Shown: positions 38,744 through 51,539, numbered from the stretch's first letter. The stretch: 64,000 nt of DNA from Shinisaurus crocodilurus (GCA_021292165.1 CM037879.1:158379278-158443277), one strand, 5' to 3'. The notes: generated by a model not told the origin, from the letters alone. Numbers and translations: made by a program.

Positions 38744-39238
38744 CTCTACAGGGACACAAACCTATTTGCACTCACACATTATCATGATGATGAAATACTG
38801 CTAACTGGCTTTGCTAGAGTACACTGGGACTAATCATCACTGAAATAAATCATACTGAGAATTAAAATGGGGGCGGTACTGTGCTTTATAAAAATCTGTT
38901 TTTGGATAGCATGCTAATTTAGCAAAGTAGGTCATGCACCCTTAAAGGTGGCCTAAAAATAAGTTTCAATAAATAATAAATTCATTTATTCTAACTATTT
39001 TATAGCACTGGTGCTAAGAGACTAACCTGGAATTGTGGAACTCCTCTAGAGTGAGGTCTTTGAGAACTTCAAAGAGTCCTTTCTGAGGAACTTTGAATCT
39101 ATATATTTGACACATGCATATAATGTAATAGATGAGCTTCAATATTTGCTGAACCTCTGTCAAACGTGTCACCTGGAGGCACATTCACGGTGATCTTGGC
39201 AATACCACAGTTATTTCCTCCACCATGAACAATGATAC

Positions 39239-39285
39239 TGTGGAGAAAAGAGCCTCTGAGGGTTCCTACACACACACTCACACGC

Positions 39286-39323
<38 letters not shown>

Positions 39324-40179
39324 CCTCATGTGTAAACCAGGTAATCCCAGCTGGGGGCTGGGAGGAGGCAAAATGTGCATAAGTATCTGATAAAGCATGG
39401 CGCCTGAAAGTCCTGAAAAGCTGGTCTAGTCTACAGTGACCCGGCTTTCATATGCAAGATGCAAAAGCCCACTAGTCATGAGTCACCCCTCCTCCCTGCC
39501 TGGCCAGGTGAAGTTCATCCTGATTGGCTAGAGGCAGCAGAGCTACAGAAAGGAGGAGGGGAGGGGGAAAGGTATATTGCCAAGGTGTGGCTTTTGCCTG
39601 TGTCATCGTGTTGTTGTTGTGGATCATGGCAGCAAGCTGCGCGGAGGTCCAAGCCTTCGGGCTGGCCTCAGGATCCGGCCCCAGGTAGCTCCTGGTGAAA
39701 TTAGCTGAATGAGGGCTTTGGCAAAGGCAAGCCTGAGGAGGGCTACCCATCTCGGACCTTAGGGTAGGTGTGGTAGTCTCCTCGGTGGCAGGGCTGTGCT
39801 GAAACCAACCCTGAAGAGAACCGGCCCCCAGGTAACTAGTGTGTGCCTGGGAGATATAAGGAATCAGTTGTTTTTGTTATTTTGCAACTTTACTGTGTGT
39901 ACCAAAGTGTCTCTCTATTTTGTGTCCTTACCTCATTTCCCACCTTTTGTTGTAATATGCTACCTGAATAAACCTTCTTGGTTTTTATACCACATGGCAT
40001 TTGTGGTTGCTCTGTTGGTTCAGCTAAATCCAGGTTGTAGTCAAGGGCAAGTCCCTGAACAGAGATTCAAGTAGGATTGCAGAGCTGAGGCTGGCAGTCT
40101 GGCACCTTGAGATCTCTGGGGGTCTTTTGGGTAGGAAAGGGTGGGTTGTGGCGGGCCAGCCAGCCCCCCTTCCTCCACA
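39239..40179 (+). mobile_element. Solo LTR, family copy A (941 bp)
   Basis: Begins tgtggagaaaagagcc and ends cttcctccaca. A perfect 5-bp target duplication gatac lies at 39234-39238 and 40180-40184. A CA microsatellite (39288-39321) is near the 5' end and AATAAA is at 39967-39972. It is the longest of the four copies and retains a longer middle section than copies C and D. Confidence 0.92.
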
Positions 40180-40224
40180 GATACCAAATTTTGTCAGCAG
40201 AAGGATCCACTGTCAAACTGGTGA

Positions 40225-40391
40225 GGGGTTGCAGCTTGGTGGTAGAGCATCTGTGTCGCATGCAGAAGGTCCCAGGTTCAATCCCCAGCTTCTCCAGGTA
40301 GGGCTAGAAAAGACTCCTGTCTGAAACTCTGGAGAGCCACTACCGGTCAGTGCAGACAATACTGGGCTAGGTGGTCCAGTTGACTCAGTGA
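40225..40391 (+). mobile_element. tRNA-derived SINE
   Basis: Head gcagcttggtggtagagcat, B box ggttcaatcccc and the family body to about 40391. Same family as 10247 and 29352. Confidence 0.78.
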
Positions 40392-40960
40392 CTGGGTTCA
40401 CACAGCACAATGACACATCACAGGTGACAAGCCATGGTGGGTTGTCATGTTATGCGAACCTGGACCGTATTCCACAGGGTGGCTTGTTCGTGGGCAACAA
40501 GTCACCCGAACAACCCATGGGGTGGTTGTACCCACGATTGGTTGTCATGTTATCCAAACCTGGGCAATTGACCCCATCATGGGTACCAGGAAGCAACTAG
40601 TGAGCCTCCTGCCAAGAGCAGCAAAAATCCCTTGCTGGGCTTGCCCAGGGCACCGTCAGTGCCAGCCGCCCCACAAGTGCTCAAGAGGCACTTGGGGGTG
40701 GCTGGCACCAGCTTGCTACCCTCACTGCCACGATCATGAGCCATTTTCAGCTCATTGCAGCTTCCCCCCCTTTACCCTTCCCCACACCCCCAGAGAGCAC
40801 AATCTCTGGCTTGACAGCCAACTTTCACGATTCCTGTTTTGACAGCCACTGACAGTCCCTTCAGATTGCCCAAGTGGCACCTTGGAGGGTGTGTCTGTGG
40901 TTTCAAACCTATTGGGGAGGCCTAATGTGAGCAAATAATGTACACAACCCCCCTCCCCAC
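40392..40960. repeat. Repeat block related to 20.3-21.6 kb
   Basis: Shares words with the foldback block in LAPTM4A intron 2: gggttgtcatgttat-like palindromic ends, agagcagcaaaaatcc and 'gctcaagaggcacttggggg'. Unclassified, no coding capacity recognised. Confidence 0.45.
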
Positions 40961-40969
40961 CTTCCACTG

Positions 40970-42000
40970 CAGCCTCCTTCACCTCCCCCTTCTGAGGATT
41001 GGAGAACCACCAGGAAAGGCTTCGAGTATGTGGTGGGGCTGCAGTTGGAAGGTAGAATCAGGGGGAATTGGGCCTGCTTTTCTCAGAAGAATCAAAATTA
41101 TTGCTCAGTGGTGGACATCTTGCTTTTTTCTCATTTTTACCTAGCAAATTTTCTTCACATTTTTAGGATGGTCACCCTAACCCCTATGTATTCTCCACCC
41201 TCCTAACAAATCAAAGCAGGAATCAGGCTGTTGTCATAGTAAATTGGTCAAGGACTCCTACTATTCTGCCTTGCTTAATCTTGCCAGATTGGACAAGAAG
41301 TCTGTCTAGTTCAACAGCATCCTGTTTCCAGCCACATACTTTAGCCCAGATGTATGGTATCTGTGGTCCTCCAGATGTTGTTCTACAACTCCCATCATTC
41401 CTGACCATTGACCAACATTAAATGCCAATTCTTCCACTATCTTATTGAGCCAGTTTTTCTTGTTAACATAATCCGAGTATGATCTGCATACATTTTGAGC
41501 CTCAAGAATTGTATCCCATATTTTTGTAATATTTGCCGGTATTTTTCGAAATAATAATTGATTCTGGAATAGGAGTTATGTGAAGGTGAATAGAAAGTAT
41601 GGTCACAATGAGATTGAAATCTCAGTCTATGAAAATCTATCAATAGAAATTTATGAAAACCTTTTTAAAATCTTGGCAGAAGCCCAAATATTGACTTGAG
41701 AGCAAATTAGATGTATCTGTCCAGGAAGTTGCTTTTGGAGTAAAATATTATTTGTTGATCTAATTTATATGCTGTTGTCTTTGACTACTCTGTAGCATAT
41801 TCTAATCTAAGGGGTACAATTTCTTCATGTAATTATAAATTACATTTAAAATACACAGGTTGCAATCTTAGATAACACACACTTACTAGGGAGTAAGCCC
41901 TATTTGATATAGTGGGACTTTTGCATAAACATGCATAAGATTACGCTATAAATTTAGTTTATTAAATTTAATTAAAAGTTTGCTGAAACAGCACATTTTC
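40970..42000. other. No gene recognised
   Basis: Contains half of a hAT-like MITE (about 41350-41420, ctccagatgttgttctac) and a palindromic MITE remnant (about 41860-41945). Otherwise unassigned. Confidence 0.4.
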
Positions 42001-42007
42001 ATGGCTT

Positions 42008-42728
42008 ATTTTATTTATTGTTTTAAATATTTATACTCGACTTTTTAGGGCCAAGGCCCTCATAAAGTGGTTTACAATTAAAACAACAACAATCTAGCAT
42101 GTAAAATATAACTATATAACATCCAATATAACACCATTTTGTAAGAACAGCAGCAGTTTAAAAGTCTTTAGATCAACAAAGTAATTAAAAGCAGAGTGGA
42201 ATAGGCATGTCTTCAAGGTCCATTTAAAGCTAACCTAATGAGAAAGCCAACCAGCTGCACATCTTGTGGGAGGGAGTCCCATAGGGACAGAGCCAGCACT
42301 GAAAAGTCCATGCCTCTTATACATTGTATTAGCTTGTATTACAAGCTAATGAATCTTAACATCAGGCATGTGAGCAGGGCCTCTATAGCCAATCTCAGGG
42401 TACAGAGTGATTATTATAGGTGCAAGCGGTCCTTCAAATATCCTGGTTCCAAACCATTTAGGCCTTTAAAGTTAACTACTAGCACTTTGAGTTGAGCCCA
42501 GAAGTACACTGGCAACCCGTGTAGCCGGTACAGAATACATGTTTTTTGCTCTGGTCACTTAGCCCCCAGAAGCAACTGGGAGCTCCATTCTGCACCAGTT
42601 GATGCTTCTCAACCATCTTCAAAGGTAGCCCCAAATAGAGCAAATTACAGTAGTCTAATCTGGATGTAACTAGGGCATGACTATCTGTGGTCAGGTCTGC
42701 CTCCTCCACAGCTGGCGAATCAGCCAAA
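42008..42728 (-). mobile_element. LINE (CR1/L2-type) 3' region
   Basis: Minus-strand LINE 3' portion: tail and UTR with 'taaaccactttatgagggcc'-type sequence, then coding-derived sequence. It continues to about 42728 with the segment seen also at 57640-57790 (aaaccatttaggcctttaaa, agcactttgagttgagccc). Confidence 0.65.
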
Positions 42729-43126
42729 GTTGATTTTAAAAAATAAAAAAAAAGCAAGGTGGTGATTTTAAGTGTGATGCAACTTTTGTTTACATTTAAT
42801 GTGTAATAAAAATGCTTATAGGACAGGTTGCAGAAATATTAATACATTTTTTCCTGCAATGCTTCTTGGTGCTTTGATGATTATGCTGGACAGAAAATGT
42901 TGAGTCACTGAATAAAATTTAAAAGATGAGATTTCATTTAGTATGGTACAAATGATTGAAAATAAAGATAGCAGAATAGGAGGATTTAGCTTCATGCACA
43001 AAAGTTACGGTTTAGGTGTGAAGGGGGGGGTTGTATGTAGTAATAAACCATTTTTGAAAGTTTCTTCAAATTTTTGCCTTTATACTATCATGGTACTCCT
43101 AAAGGTAATGGGCAGAGTCCAGAGCA

Positions 43127-43545
43127 ATTTATTTATTTATTTATTTAATACATTTTTATACCGCCCAATAGTCAAAGCTCTCTGGGCAGTTTACAACAGT
43201 TAAAATCATAAAATACAATATAAAATTTAAAACCACAGATTAAAAACAAACAGCAGAGCTAGCAGCAGCAGTTACAATAACAGAATTAAAAACAATTAAA
43301 ATGATTAAAATGCCTGGGAGAACAGAAAGGTCTTCACCTGGCGCCGGAAAGAATACAAAGTAGGCGCCAGGCGAACCTCTTTGGGGAGCTCATTCCATAA
43401 CTGGGGTGCCACAGCAGAAAAGGCCCTCCTCCTAGTAGCCACCTGCCTCACTTCCTTTGGCAGGGGCTCTCGGAGAAGGACCGCTGAGGAAGATCTTAGT
43501 GTCCGGGCAGGTACATATGGGAGGAGACAATCCTTCAGAGCAAGT
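43127..43545 (-). mobile_element. LINE (CR1/L2-type) 3' end with ORF2 C-terminus
   Basis: On the minus strand an uninterrupted frame reads the typical end of such RT proteins (ATRRRAFSAVAPQLWNELP, then APTLYSFRRQVKTFLFSQAF and a stop). It is followed by a 3'UTR with ctgcccagagagctttgac and an (ATTT)n-type tail. Related ends occur at 53651 and 57008. Confidence 0.85.
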
Positions 43546-43552
43546 CAGCATT

Positions 43553-43796
43553 TTATTTATTTATTTATTGTATTTATACCCCGCCTTTTTTCCTGAAAGG
43601 GACCCAAGGCAGCTTACATAATCCTCATTCCTCTCCATTTTATCCTCACAACAACCCTGTGAGGTAGGGTAGGCTGAGAGTCAATGACCGACCGGCCCAA
43701 AGTCACCCAGTGAGCTTCATGGCCGAGTGGGGACTAGAACCCGGATCTCCCGAGTCCCAGTCCAACACTCTCACCACTACGCCACACTGGCTCTCC
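43553..43796 (-). mobile_element. Full-length Sauria-type SINE
   Basis: Minus-strand copy from gagagccagtgtggcgtag (right end) to its ataaataaataaat tail (left), directly beside the LINE end at 43127-43545. Confidence 0.9.
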
Positions 43797-43832
43797 ATTT
43801 AAATAATGGATATTAAGCATACCATTAAGGCT

Positions 43833-43918
43833 GCAATCCTAAATACATTTATTAGGAGCAAGCCACACTGAACACAGTGGGATTTACTTCTGAGTAAGCA
43901 TGCACAGGATTGCGCTGC
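43833..43918. mobile_element. Small palindromic MITE
   Basis: Starts gcaatcctaaatac and ends gcacaggattgc; the centre reads 'ctgaacacagtgggattta'. About 86 bp. Confidence 0.6.
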
Positions 43919-44438
43919 ACAGCATTTTATTCCCATAGATTCCATGGGGACATGGAGGCACTTACCTTTCCCTGGACTGTGCTCAATATTTTCAATATTA
44001 CACGCAAGCTGAAGAATATTTTTAGGGAAAGCTTTCATAGTTCCAGCCTACCACTAGGTCTCTTGATGAAGGGGGCATTTTACTGGTGGTGTTAATGTGA
44101 CATTCTCTTTGAAGGCAGAAAAAAATTGTCATTAACTGCAGAGGTTTAGTCTTTTGATGTTTTATGTGTACTTTAAAGTGAGTGCCAAGTCTTAGGTTCA
44201 TTCTTGGTTTGCACAGAATAAATAGAATAGTAAAAAATTGCTACCGAGTTTGGAAACATGTCCACTAAAGGCTCTCTTGCTTTAACAAATGGGCTTTTAA
44301 ACACAAATATCACAAAAAAATTTAATCTCTAAAACACAAGAATGATCAGTAAAAACATTCTGAAGAATTTTTGGAGTTCATTTACATTAACACAGACTAT
44401 TTATATAAATACACAGTGCCTAAGAACCTCCACTCCTC

Positions 44439-44583
44439 ATTTATTTATTTTATTTATTTATTATATTTATACCCTGCCTTTTTTCCTCCAAGGAACCCAA
44501 GGCGGCTTACATAATCCTCCTCCTCCTCTCCATTTTATCCCCACAACAACCCTGTGAGGTAGGTTAGGCTGAAAGTCATGACA
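44439..44583 (-). mobile_element. Sauria-type SINE, 5'-truncated
   Basis: 3' part on the minus strand, with ggataaaatggagagg, gtaagccgccttgggttcc and the tail. Confidence 0.8.
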
Positions 44584-44589
44584 AGAAAA

Positions 44590-45690
44590 CCAGTTCAGGT
44601 CTCTAATAGAAGACCATGATTTGTTTCAGTTAACAACTGAATTATTTTGACTTATCCATATGTGTCATAGTTTAGTCACTAGGTGGCACTGTATGTAATT
44701 GTGGCTAGATAAAATCAGAAGTTTCCAGTTACTGTTTTGTTCTTGTTTAGGGACAATAATTTCTGGTTGTGTAACTTCCATCCTGACTGGTGTGACCTCT
44801 AAGTCTTCTGTGACAATGTCAAGCTTGTGCCAATTTTTAACTTGGCAATTAATGCAAATCATACTTTTAACTGAGCCTGGAGATTTTGCTTGTTACAGAA
44901 TCTTAGTGTGATAACAATCATATCTAGTCTAGAATAGGCAACTTCCCAATGCAAGTTGGTAAGTTCCAGGATACTGTGCCAAAAAAAAATCTTGTGTACG
45001 AGGTGCAATTGACCTTAGAGACCCAGTGATCACTTTTCTTAAAGTGTGAAGAAACAACGGTTCATAAACAGTATTCTCTTTTCATTGTGTTTTCTATTCG
45101 TTCTTTGTTCTCATTCGATATCCTTCTCTTCTTCCCCATGTCCTGTTTTTCGTCTTTCCCCTTTCCATTCACTCTGGATTCTTCAAGAAGTTCTATTTTT
45201 TTGCTTTGGGCTCAGCCCTACAGTTCAGAAAGCTGAATTCCCACACATAATTAGCGTTTTTGCCATGTTAGGTTCATACTGCCAGGTACTGCCTGTAAAG
45301 TCTCCTTACTCATTTTCCTCCTCCTTACCAGCTGTTGCTGTCAGAATAAAAGACTTTACAAGGCTTCTGTGCAATGGTGTAGGTAGGAGTATAATAATAA
45401 AAAAATCTCTTGCAGGTACTATCAGTACATATTTTTTTGATGTACTAAATTTGTATAACCATTCAGTGAGTGGGTCACAAAACAGTGTCAGGGCTTGGGA
45501 AGACACACTTATATGAGGCTGCAGTTGGTTTCCAGTTCTTTGTCCACATGAAAGTTTGAAACAGAGCTCAGTAAGATGTAATCAGGAACTGAAGTTTATA
45601 TGCCCCTGTGCCCCAAAATAAGCTTTGGCCCACCACCCCATATCATATATCTCTTGTGACTGGGGTACTGTCCCCTTTAGCATCCACAAC
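44590..45690. other. No gene recognised
   Basis: The longest frame here (45046-45516, plus) is hydrophobic, without family resemblance, and probably chance. No repeat assigned. Confidence 0.4.
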
Positions 45691-45691
45691 A

Positions 45692-45724
<33 letters not shown>
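45692..45724. repeat. (GAT)n microsatellite
   Basis: Eleven GAT units, followed by a short SINE/LINE-type tail (tttatttgatttctatcctg). Confidence 0.9.
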
Positions 45725-45726
<2 letters not shown>

Positions 45727-45923
45727 ATTTGATTTCTATCCTGCCCTTCCTTGCAAGGAGCCCATCGTTATTTTCAACAATCAAAACCATTGTTTTTGCG
45801 CAGTGCTCTGTAAGGCGTGATGACCCCCGATGACAACTACAAATAAGGAACTGGAGGTGTGCACATCACGATATGCTTTGAGACTCCCCAGATCATACAT
45901 GCACACTTCCAGAAGGATGTCCT

Positions 45924-46371
45924 TTTTTTTTTTTAATTTAACGAATTTTATTCATAAAAAACATACAAACACTAAAACACATATATAACAAACAATAAAC
46001 ACAGTTATGGACTTCCAATCTTCTCCACAGCTTAAGGAACCACAGTTATTCTTAAAACATTTTCTGTTAACAAAAATCACTTCCAATTACAGCAAAAAAA
46101 AAAAAAAAAGGAACCCAAAAGAGGACACAAGAGGTCTCCACCCTCCCCAAATGTAGATTAACTATTTCATCTAGTTTAAATTCAACATTTATGAATATAC
46201 CAAAATAAACCCAAACCTATAATTTCATTAAATAGTGTTTTCAATTCCAAAATACAATATATTAAGAATCCCAAAAATAAAAAGCAACTATAAACTATTT
46301 AGTAAATCACCACATGACAAAAGTTTTTAGTACTTCCCCAAAAGTACTTCTGGAAGTACAAAAGGGGAAGT
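45924..46371 (-). mobile_element. 5'-truncated L1-like retroposon with 19-bp TSD
   Basis: The 19-bp word acttccagaaggatgtcct occurs exactly at 45905-45923 and 46372-46390, bracketing the insertion. The left side carries a T run (a poly-A tail on the minus strand) with AATAAA just before it (attttattc on plus), the signature of target-primed reverse transcription. The 448-bp interior has no complete frame. L1 is the likely source from the tail structure, but another poly-A LINE is possible. A short palindrome lies near the 5' junction (46331-46371). Confidence 0.8.
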
Positions 46372-46578
46372 ACTTCCAGAAGGATGTCCTGTATGAGATA
46401 GCATAGAGTTGCCTGTGGTCGAACACTTTGCTTGGACTCAAGACACTTATCAAGCATAGTACCACCATGCAATGAAGTTTGCTCCTATACTTGAACCAAC
46501 TTCTTTCTTGCTGTTTCCATCAAACTACACGTGACTTTAAATGTGTCCTTGAATCCTGTGCTTGGAATTCCCCATACC

Positions 46579-46581
<3 letters not shown>

Positions 46582-46621
<40 letters not shown>
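46582..46621. repeat. (AG)n microsatellite
   Basis: Twenty AG units. Confidence 0.92.
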
Positions 46622-46623
<2 letters not shown>

Positions 46624-46874
46624 CAGCAGCTACAAAGTGAAGAGGATCCAGATAGGGAAACCCCTGCCCCCCCACGTGCCATTTCCCACTAAAAAGTCCC
46701 CAAAGCTGGTATTTACCCTCAAAGCTGCTGTTAGTAACTTCAAGGGTAAACACTTTAATTATTTGTGAATCTCATCCAATCAATGAGTGATATTGTGGAA
46801 TTGGCTATAGAGACCTCTATCCCTTACTTTGCAAAAGCTATCAAGAATACTGAGTATGCAAACTGATTTCTTCT

Positions 46875-47111
46875 GTATTTTTATTTGTTACATTTATATT
46901 CCACCTTTCCTCCAAGGAGCCCAAGGCAGCATACATGATCCTCCTCCTCTCCATTTTATCCTTCCAACAACTCTGTGAGGTAGGTTAGGCTGAGAGTCAG
47001 TGCCTGGCCCAAAGTCACCCAGTGAGCTTCGTAGCAAAATGTGAACTAGAACCCAGGTCTGCCCACCCAGTCCTGATCCAACACTCTAACCACTATAACA
47101 CACTAGCTCTC
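46875..47111 (-). mobile_element. Sauria-type SINE, near full length
   Basis: Minus-strand copy with gtcacccagtgagc-type body, ggataaaatggagag and the tail. The head is diverged (gagctagtgtgttatagtgg). Confidence 0.82.
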
Positions 47112-47114
47112 ATT

Positions 47115-48335
47115 TTTCTTAGTTTCTGGCATTCTTGATGTATTAAGTGTACACTTCATGACATTTCTGTCAATGACTAACAGTACTACTCAGTAACAGG
47201 CACCTGTACCATCCAGGGCTTTGTGGTGCATCAGAAAATGAACACAAAACAAGCCTAAGATTCTACCAAGAACACCTTTTGGAATCTGGCAATGTCCTTT
47301 GGTTGGGAGCTGGAGGAGATGAGGAAAGTGTACAATACCATTGAAAGGAATTTTGTGTGAACTTTGCTGTGGGTATTCAAGAGCTTTGGGCTTGGGACTT
47401 ACTGACTAACTCATGGGCAGTACAAAATTGTCAAGGCACTTGCATAAAAGATGGAAAGAAGAATAGTACACGTATAGTCCATGTGCAGATAATTAATGTC
47501 CACAAATGGGACATTTGTATGTCTATCAAAAGCTCACCATTGAAGTTCTTCTGGTGAATGGGATAGTAGCTTCCAGCACTTTTGTCAGTATTAGTCCTTC
47601 ACCCTTCCGAAGAACTGTAGAGTCCTTGAAGAACACTTCCTATCACATGACTGGACTTCCAGAAGGTTCCGTTCAGTACAGGCTCTTCAAGATGTAAAGA
47701 GTGAGATTCCCAGACTGAGACAAGGCCTCAGCAGCTCAGCCTAGAAGACTGCCAGGCCTTACGGACTGAGCTTGGCCAAAGAGCACCAGACATCCAAACA
47801 CAATTAAAGCCAGTTTGTTGTATAGATAGATAGATAGATTATATTGATGAGAGTATGTTTGTACATTTCCAGAGAGCTTCGTCAATAAGTCATGAGATAT
47901 TTCTTACACAGACAGTGTCTGTTTGTTTTGTTCCTCTAATAGAGGGAATCCCCTTGGCTTCTAACTCAGAGCCCATTCCCCACAGTCCTTATAGTAAAGT
48001 GCTCGGCTTCTAAAGGTAGTCCACCAGTTCCTGGTGGATTTATCCCCAAATGTTTTACCGTGTAACATGAAAATGAGGTCTCAGCCAGACCTGATCTTCC
48101 TGTTGCACCAATTGCTCCCAAGCCCTTATAACAGATTTGCAGGTTAAGGGTAGCTATGCAGTTTTGAGCTGCCATTTTGTGAGGAGCTTCTATTCTGTGT
48201 CAGCTTTAGAACCTACTATCTCTAGTGTATCATACAGAACCTTCAATGTATTTTGCAGGACAACAACCAACCATCTTGTGAAAGGATAAATTCTAGTTGC
48301 CACAATTATAATCAGAGGAGAGGGGTCTCAGCCCC
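47115..48335. other. No gene recognised
   Basis: Includes a (TAGA)n tract at 47821-47839. Short frames near 47357-47697 have no recognisable domain. Confidence 0.4.
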
Positions 48336-48341
48336 TTTTTA

Positions 48342-48766
48342 GGAATGTAACACGAACCCTGGGGGGGCTCGCCTCTCCGCCGGCTTGCCTCTCCACGGGG
48401 GCGGGGGCCCCGCCTCGATCTTCTGAGCAGCGCAGAACAGTTCTCCGCGCCGCTCGAGCTGCCGGCGCTGGTCCCGTCGCGTCACATCCAGCCCCGGAAG
48501 TGACGTACCGGGGACCCTGCACAGGCGCAATGTCGCGCAGGGGTCCAGCGCGCCTGTGCAGGGTCCCGTCGCGTCACTTCCGGGGCTGGATGTGACGCGA
48601 CGGGACTGGCACGGGTGGCGCGGGCAGTGCAGGTGGCTCACCGCGTAGAGGCGAGCCACCGTTGGAAAAGGTAGGCCCGTAGGCCCGCATGAGCCCCACG
48701 CGGACGTGAGCGGGGCCGATTTCGGCCCGCTACGCCCGCGCAGGGCAAACAGTTACATCCCTACCT
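48342..48766. mobile_element. GC-rich foldback element with aggaatgtaac ends
   Basis: A 0.42-kb island of GC-rich, CpG-dense sequence in AT-rich DNA. Its ends aggaatgtaac / gttacatccct are imperfect inverted repeats. The centre (about 48478-48605) is a long palindrome with cgtcgcgtcac and gtgacgcgacggga. The right end resembles the core of the mariner-type MITE at 20086-20158. Probably a non-autonomous DNA transposon rather than a promoter CpG island, because no exon is attached. Confidence 0.6.
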
Positions 48767-48769
48767 CAG

Positions 48770-50636
48770 TTATAATTTTTCTTGGGAAGGAGTCTCAGTC
48801 TTAACTATAGTTTAGGGAGGGAAGATAATCTCAGCCATTCTTTGCAAGGCATCTTCATTTTCTCTTATTTTCCTATCCATCCTTCCTTCATTTTTCCTTC
48901 TTTCCCTCCTGTCTCTCTCTTAATTTCTCTAATCATTCTCATTTACTCTTCCCTCTTCCATATTTTTTTCCCCCCATTGGAAAAATTTGGGAGGTGCTCA
49001 CACATTGGGGACGGGGTGCTGCACCGGCTTCTTGTGCAGCTGAAAAAAGATGTTTAGAATAAACCCTGCACTGCAAGGAGCTAAGCTAACCCACGCATAT
49101 GGGGGGCAGGGTAGTGGGAGTTGTCTCTTTACATACCTGAACAAGCCTGAGATACAGAGAAGGGTTTGGCCAGCAGCAGCCAGGAACAAAATGATTGCAA
49201 AATACAAACTGTAGTAGTTGTGGTTGCTTCTTCTCACAGCACAGACATTAATAGTCATTTTCTCCCTAAACACTAAGCTAATTATCTTCTACTGATTTAA
49301 ACCGCACATCACTCTGGCCTAAAATGCTTCCATTCATACACCTGCCTTATGCCCTGCAGGGCGCTAGTTAAATGATTTTTATGTCTGTGGAGTGAATGAA
49401 GGACTGCCATAAAAATATAGAAGTACTTCTGAAATTAGAAGTAATCGGTCCTAGCACATACAGCTGGAGGAGCTGTTTTTCATCCGTTATCTTCATTTAT
49501 AGCCCTGTTCTTATTGCTGATTGTTCCTGTTATATGTTGCATGGGTTTGGTTCACATTGCTTAGAATACATGTGCCTTCCATTATCGGCTCTTCTTCATG
49601 CTCTCATATATGTAATGTTCATTTTCTTTTTCGTTTCAGTTTGGAGCTACGCAAACAGGCCCTGTGCTCGCTCACTCTCTCCTCCCCCTTCCTCTACTCC
49701 CTTAAAAAAAACCTCTTGCACTCTGCTTAGTTAGCTGCTTCCTGGTTTGTGGCAAAACATGGATTGTGTTTGGCCTGCAAACAAGATAAAAATTGTAATC
49801 TTTAAATATTAAATTTTGTAGCCCTTCAGTCCTCAAACTTATTGTAAGCACATTTAATAAAGTCTCTCTCTCTCTCTTCTCGACTCTGTCTCTGTCTCTC
49901 TCTTTAAAGTCATATTAAGTATTGGGAAATCTCTGTATTTTATAGACAGACTTCCCTAAACCCATGCCATGTAGTACATAGTACAAGCTGATTTGTTTGG
50001 ATTTTGACCCACAGGTGATACACTGTCAAGTTGCACAATCTGCTGTTAATCAAACTGAGTATAGGTTACTAGACTAGAGCAGTTTCATTGCTTATTTTGA
50101 CCTGTACCTGAACACTTATGTGACTGGGCATCCTTGAGCACAGGGGGCTGATGGGGAGAACCTTATCATGACTTCACCATGCCATCCACCCCCACATGAA
50201 AATTGACTCAGTGCTTGAATTACAGAGGGATCTTGCCCCTCTAGCTTTTGTGATGGCCCCCTTAGTCATTGTTTTTGGAAAGCATGGGGAGGGGGGAGTT
50301 TGGCTAAAGCTGGGAGGAGTCAGGGGTGGACTTGTGGATTTCCTTAAGCCCTCCACAACTTGTCCCACAAAATTCAGTCACCCCTGTGACTGAGGCCAAA
50401 TCAGCTCTGGAACTTGCACCCAAAGTAGTGATCACTTTGATCATCAGTAATGGCTGTGCAATCCATATTACTGTTGTAAGATTGGAATGTTGGGCAGGAG
50501 AGGGTTAATGAATGGGCCAGGAGGACAACGTAAAAGTGGTCAAACCTTCTGGCCAGTGTCATCCTTTCATTGGGTAAACTACAGGCAATGTGTTGCCATG
50601 GGAACTAAATGTTTAGACAGTTGCAGGATCATTTTG
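48770..50636. other. No gene recognised
   Basis: Pyrimidine-rich stretches, including an imperfect CT run at 49863-49904. The longest frame (49396-49734, plus) is hydrophobic without family resemblance. Confidence 0.4.
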
Positions 50637-50641
50637 GAAAT

Positions 50642-50668
50642 TGTGAAGGAAAGAGCCTCTAGGGGTTC

Positions 50669-50702
<34 letters not shown>

Positions 50703-51537
50703 CATATGTGAACCGGCTGGAGGCTGGGGTGTGTGTGTGCATAGTTCCTCTGGATGGCGCTTGAAAGTCCTGAAAAGCCGGTCTAGTCAGTGACCCGGCT
50801 TTCAGATGCAAATGTCATGAGTCCCCCTCCCCTGCCTGGCCAGGTGAAGTGCATCCTGATTGGCTAGAGGCAGCAGAGCTACAGAAAGGAGGAGGGGAGG
50901 GGGGAAGAGCTATATTCCCCAAGGTGTGGTTTTTGTGTCTTTGTCTTTGTTCGTCGCATGGTTGCTGTGGGTCAATGGCAGCAAGCCAAGCAGAGGTCCA
51001 AGCCTTCGGGCAGCCTCAGGATCCGACCCCAGGTAGCTCCTGGTGAAATTAGCTGAATAAGGGCTTTGGCAAGGCAAGCCTTGTGGAGGGCTACCCATCT
51101 CGGACCTTAGGGTAGGTGTGTAGTCTCCCCGGGCGGCAAGGCTGTGCTGGAACCAACCCTGAAGAGAACTGACCCCCAGGTAACTAGCTGTGTGCCTGGG
51201 AGATATAAGGAATCAGTAGGTTTTTTTATTTTGCAGCTTTACTCTGTGTACCAAAGTCTCTCTCTCTATTTTCATGTCCTTCCCTCATTTCCCTATTCTT
51301 GTTGTAATATGCTACCTGAATAAACCTTCTTGGTTTTACCCCACATGGAGTTTGGGAATGCTCTGTGGCTTCAGCATCTAAATCCAGGTCAAAGGCAAGT
51401 CCCTGAACAGAGATTCAAGTAGGATTGCAGACAGCTGAGGCTGGCAGTCTGGTACCTTGCGATCTCTGGTGGTCTTGGGTCCTTTGGGTAGGAAAGGGTG
51501 GGGTGTGGCGGGTCAGCCAGCCCCCCCTTCCTCCACA
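50642..51537 (+). mobile_element. Solo LTR, family copy B (896 bp)
   Basis: Begins tgtgaaggaaagagcc and ends cttcctccaca. A perfect 5-bp duplication gaaat lies at 50637-50641 and 51538-51542. CA tract at 50672-50701, AATAAA at 51319-51324. It is very similar in layout and sequence to copy A, so the two are likely close relatives. Confidence 0.92.
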
Positions 51538-51539
51538 GA

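Noticed and set aside
45046..45516. 156-codon plus-strand frame
   Set aside because: Ser/Phe/Leu-rich and without a recognised family, adjacent repeat support or splice context. Probably chance.
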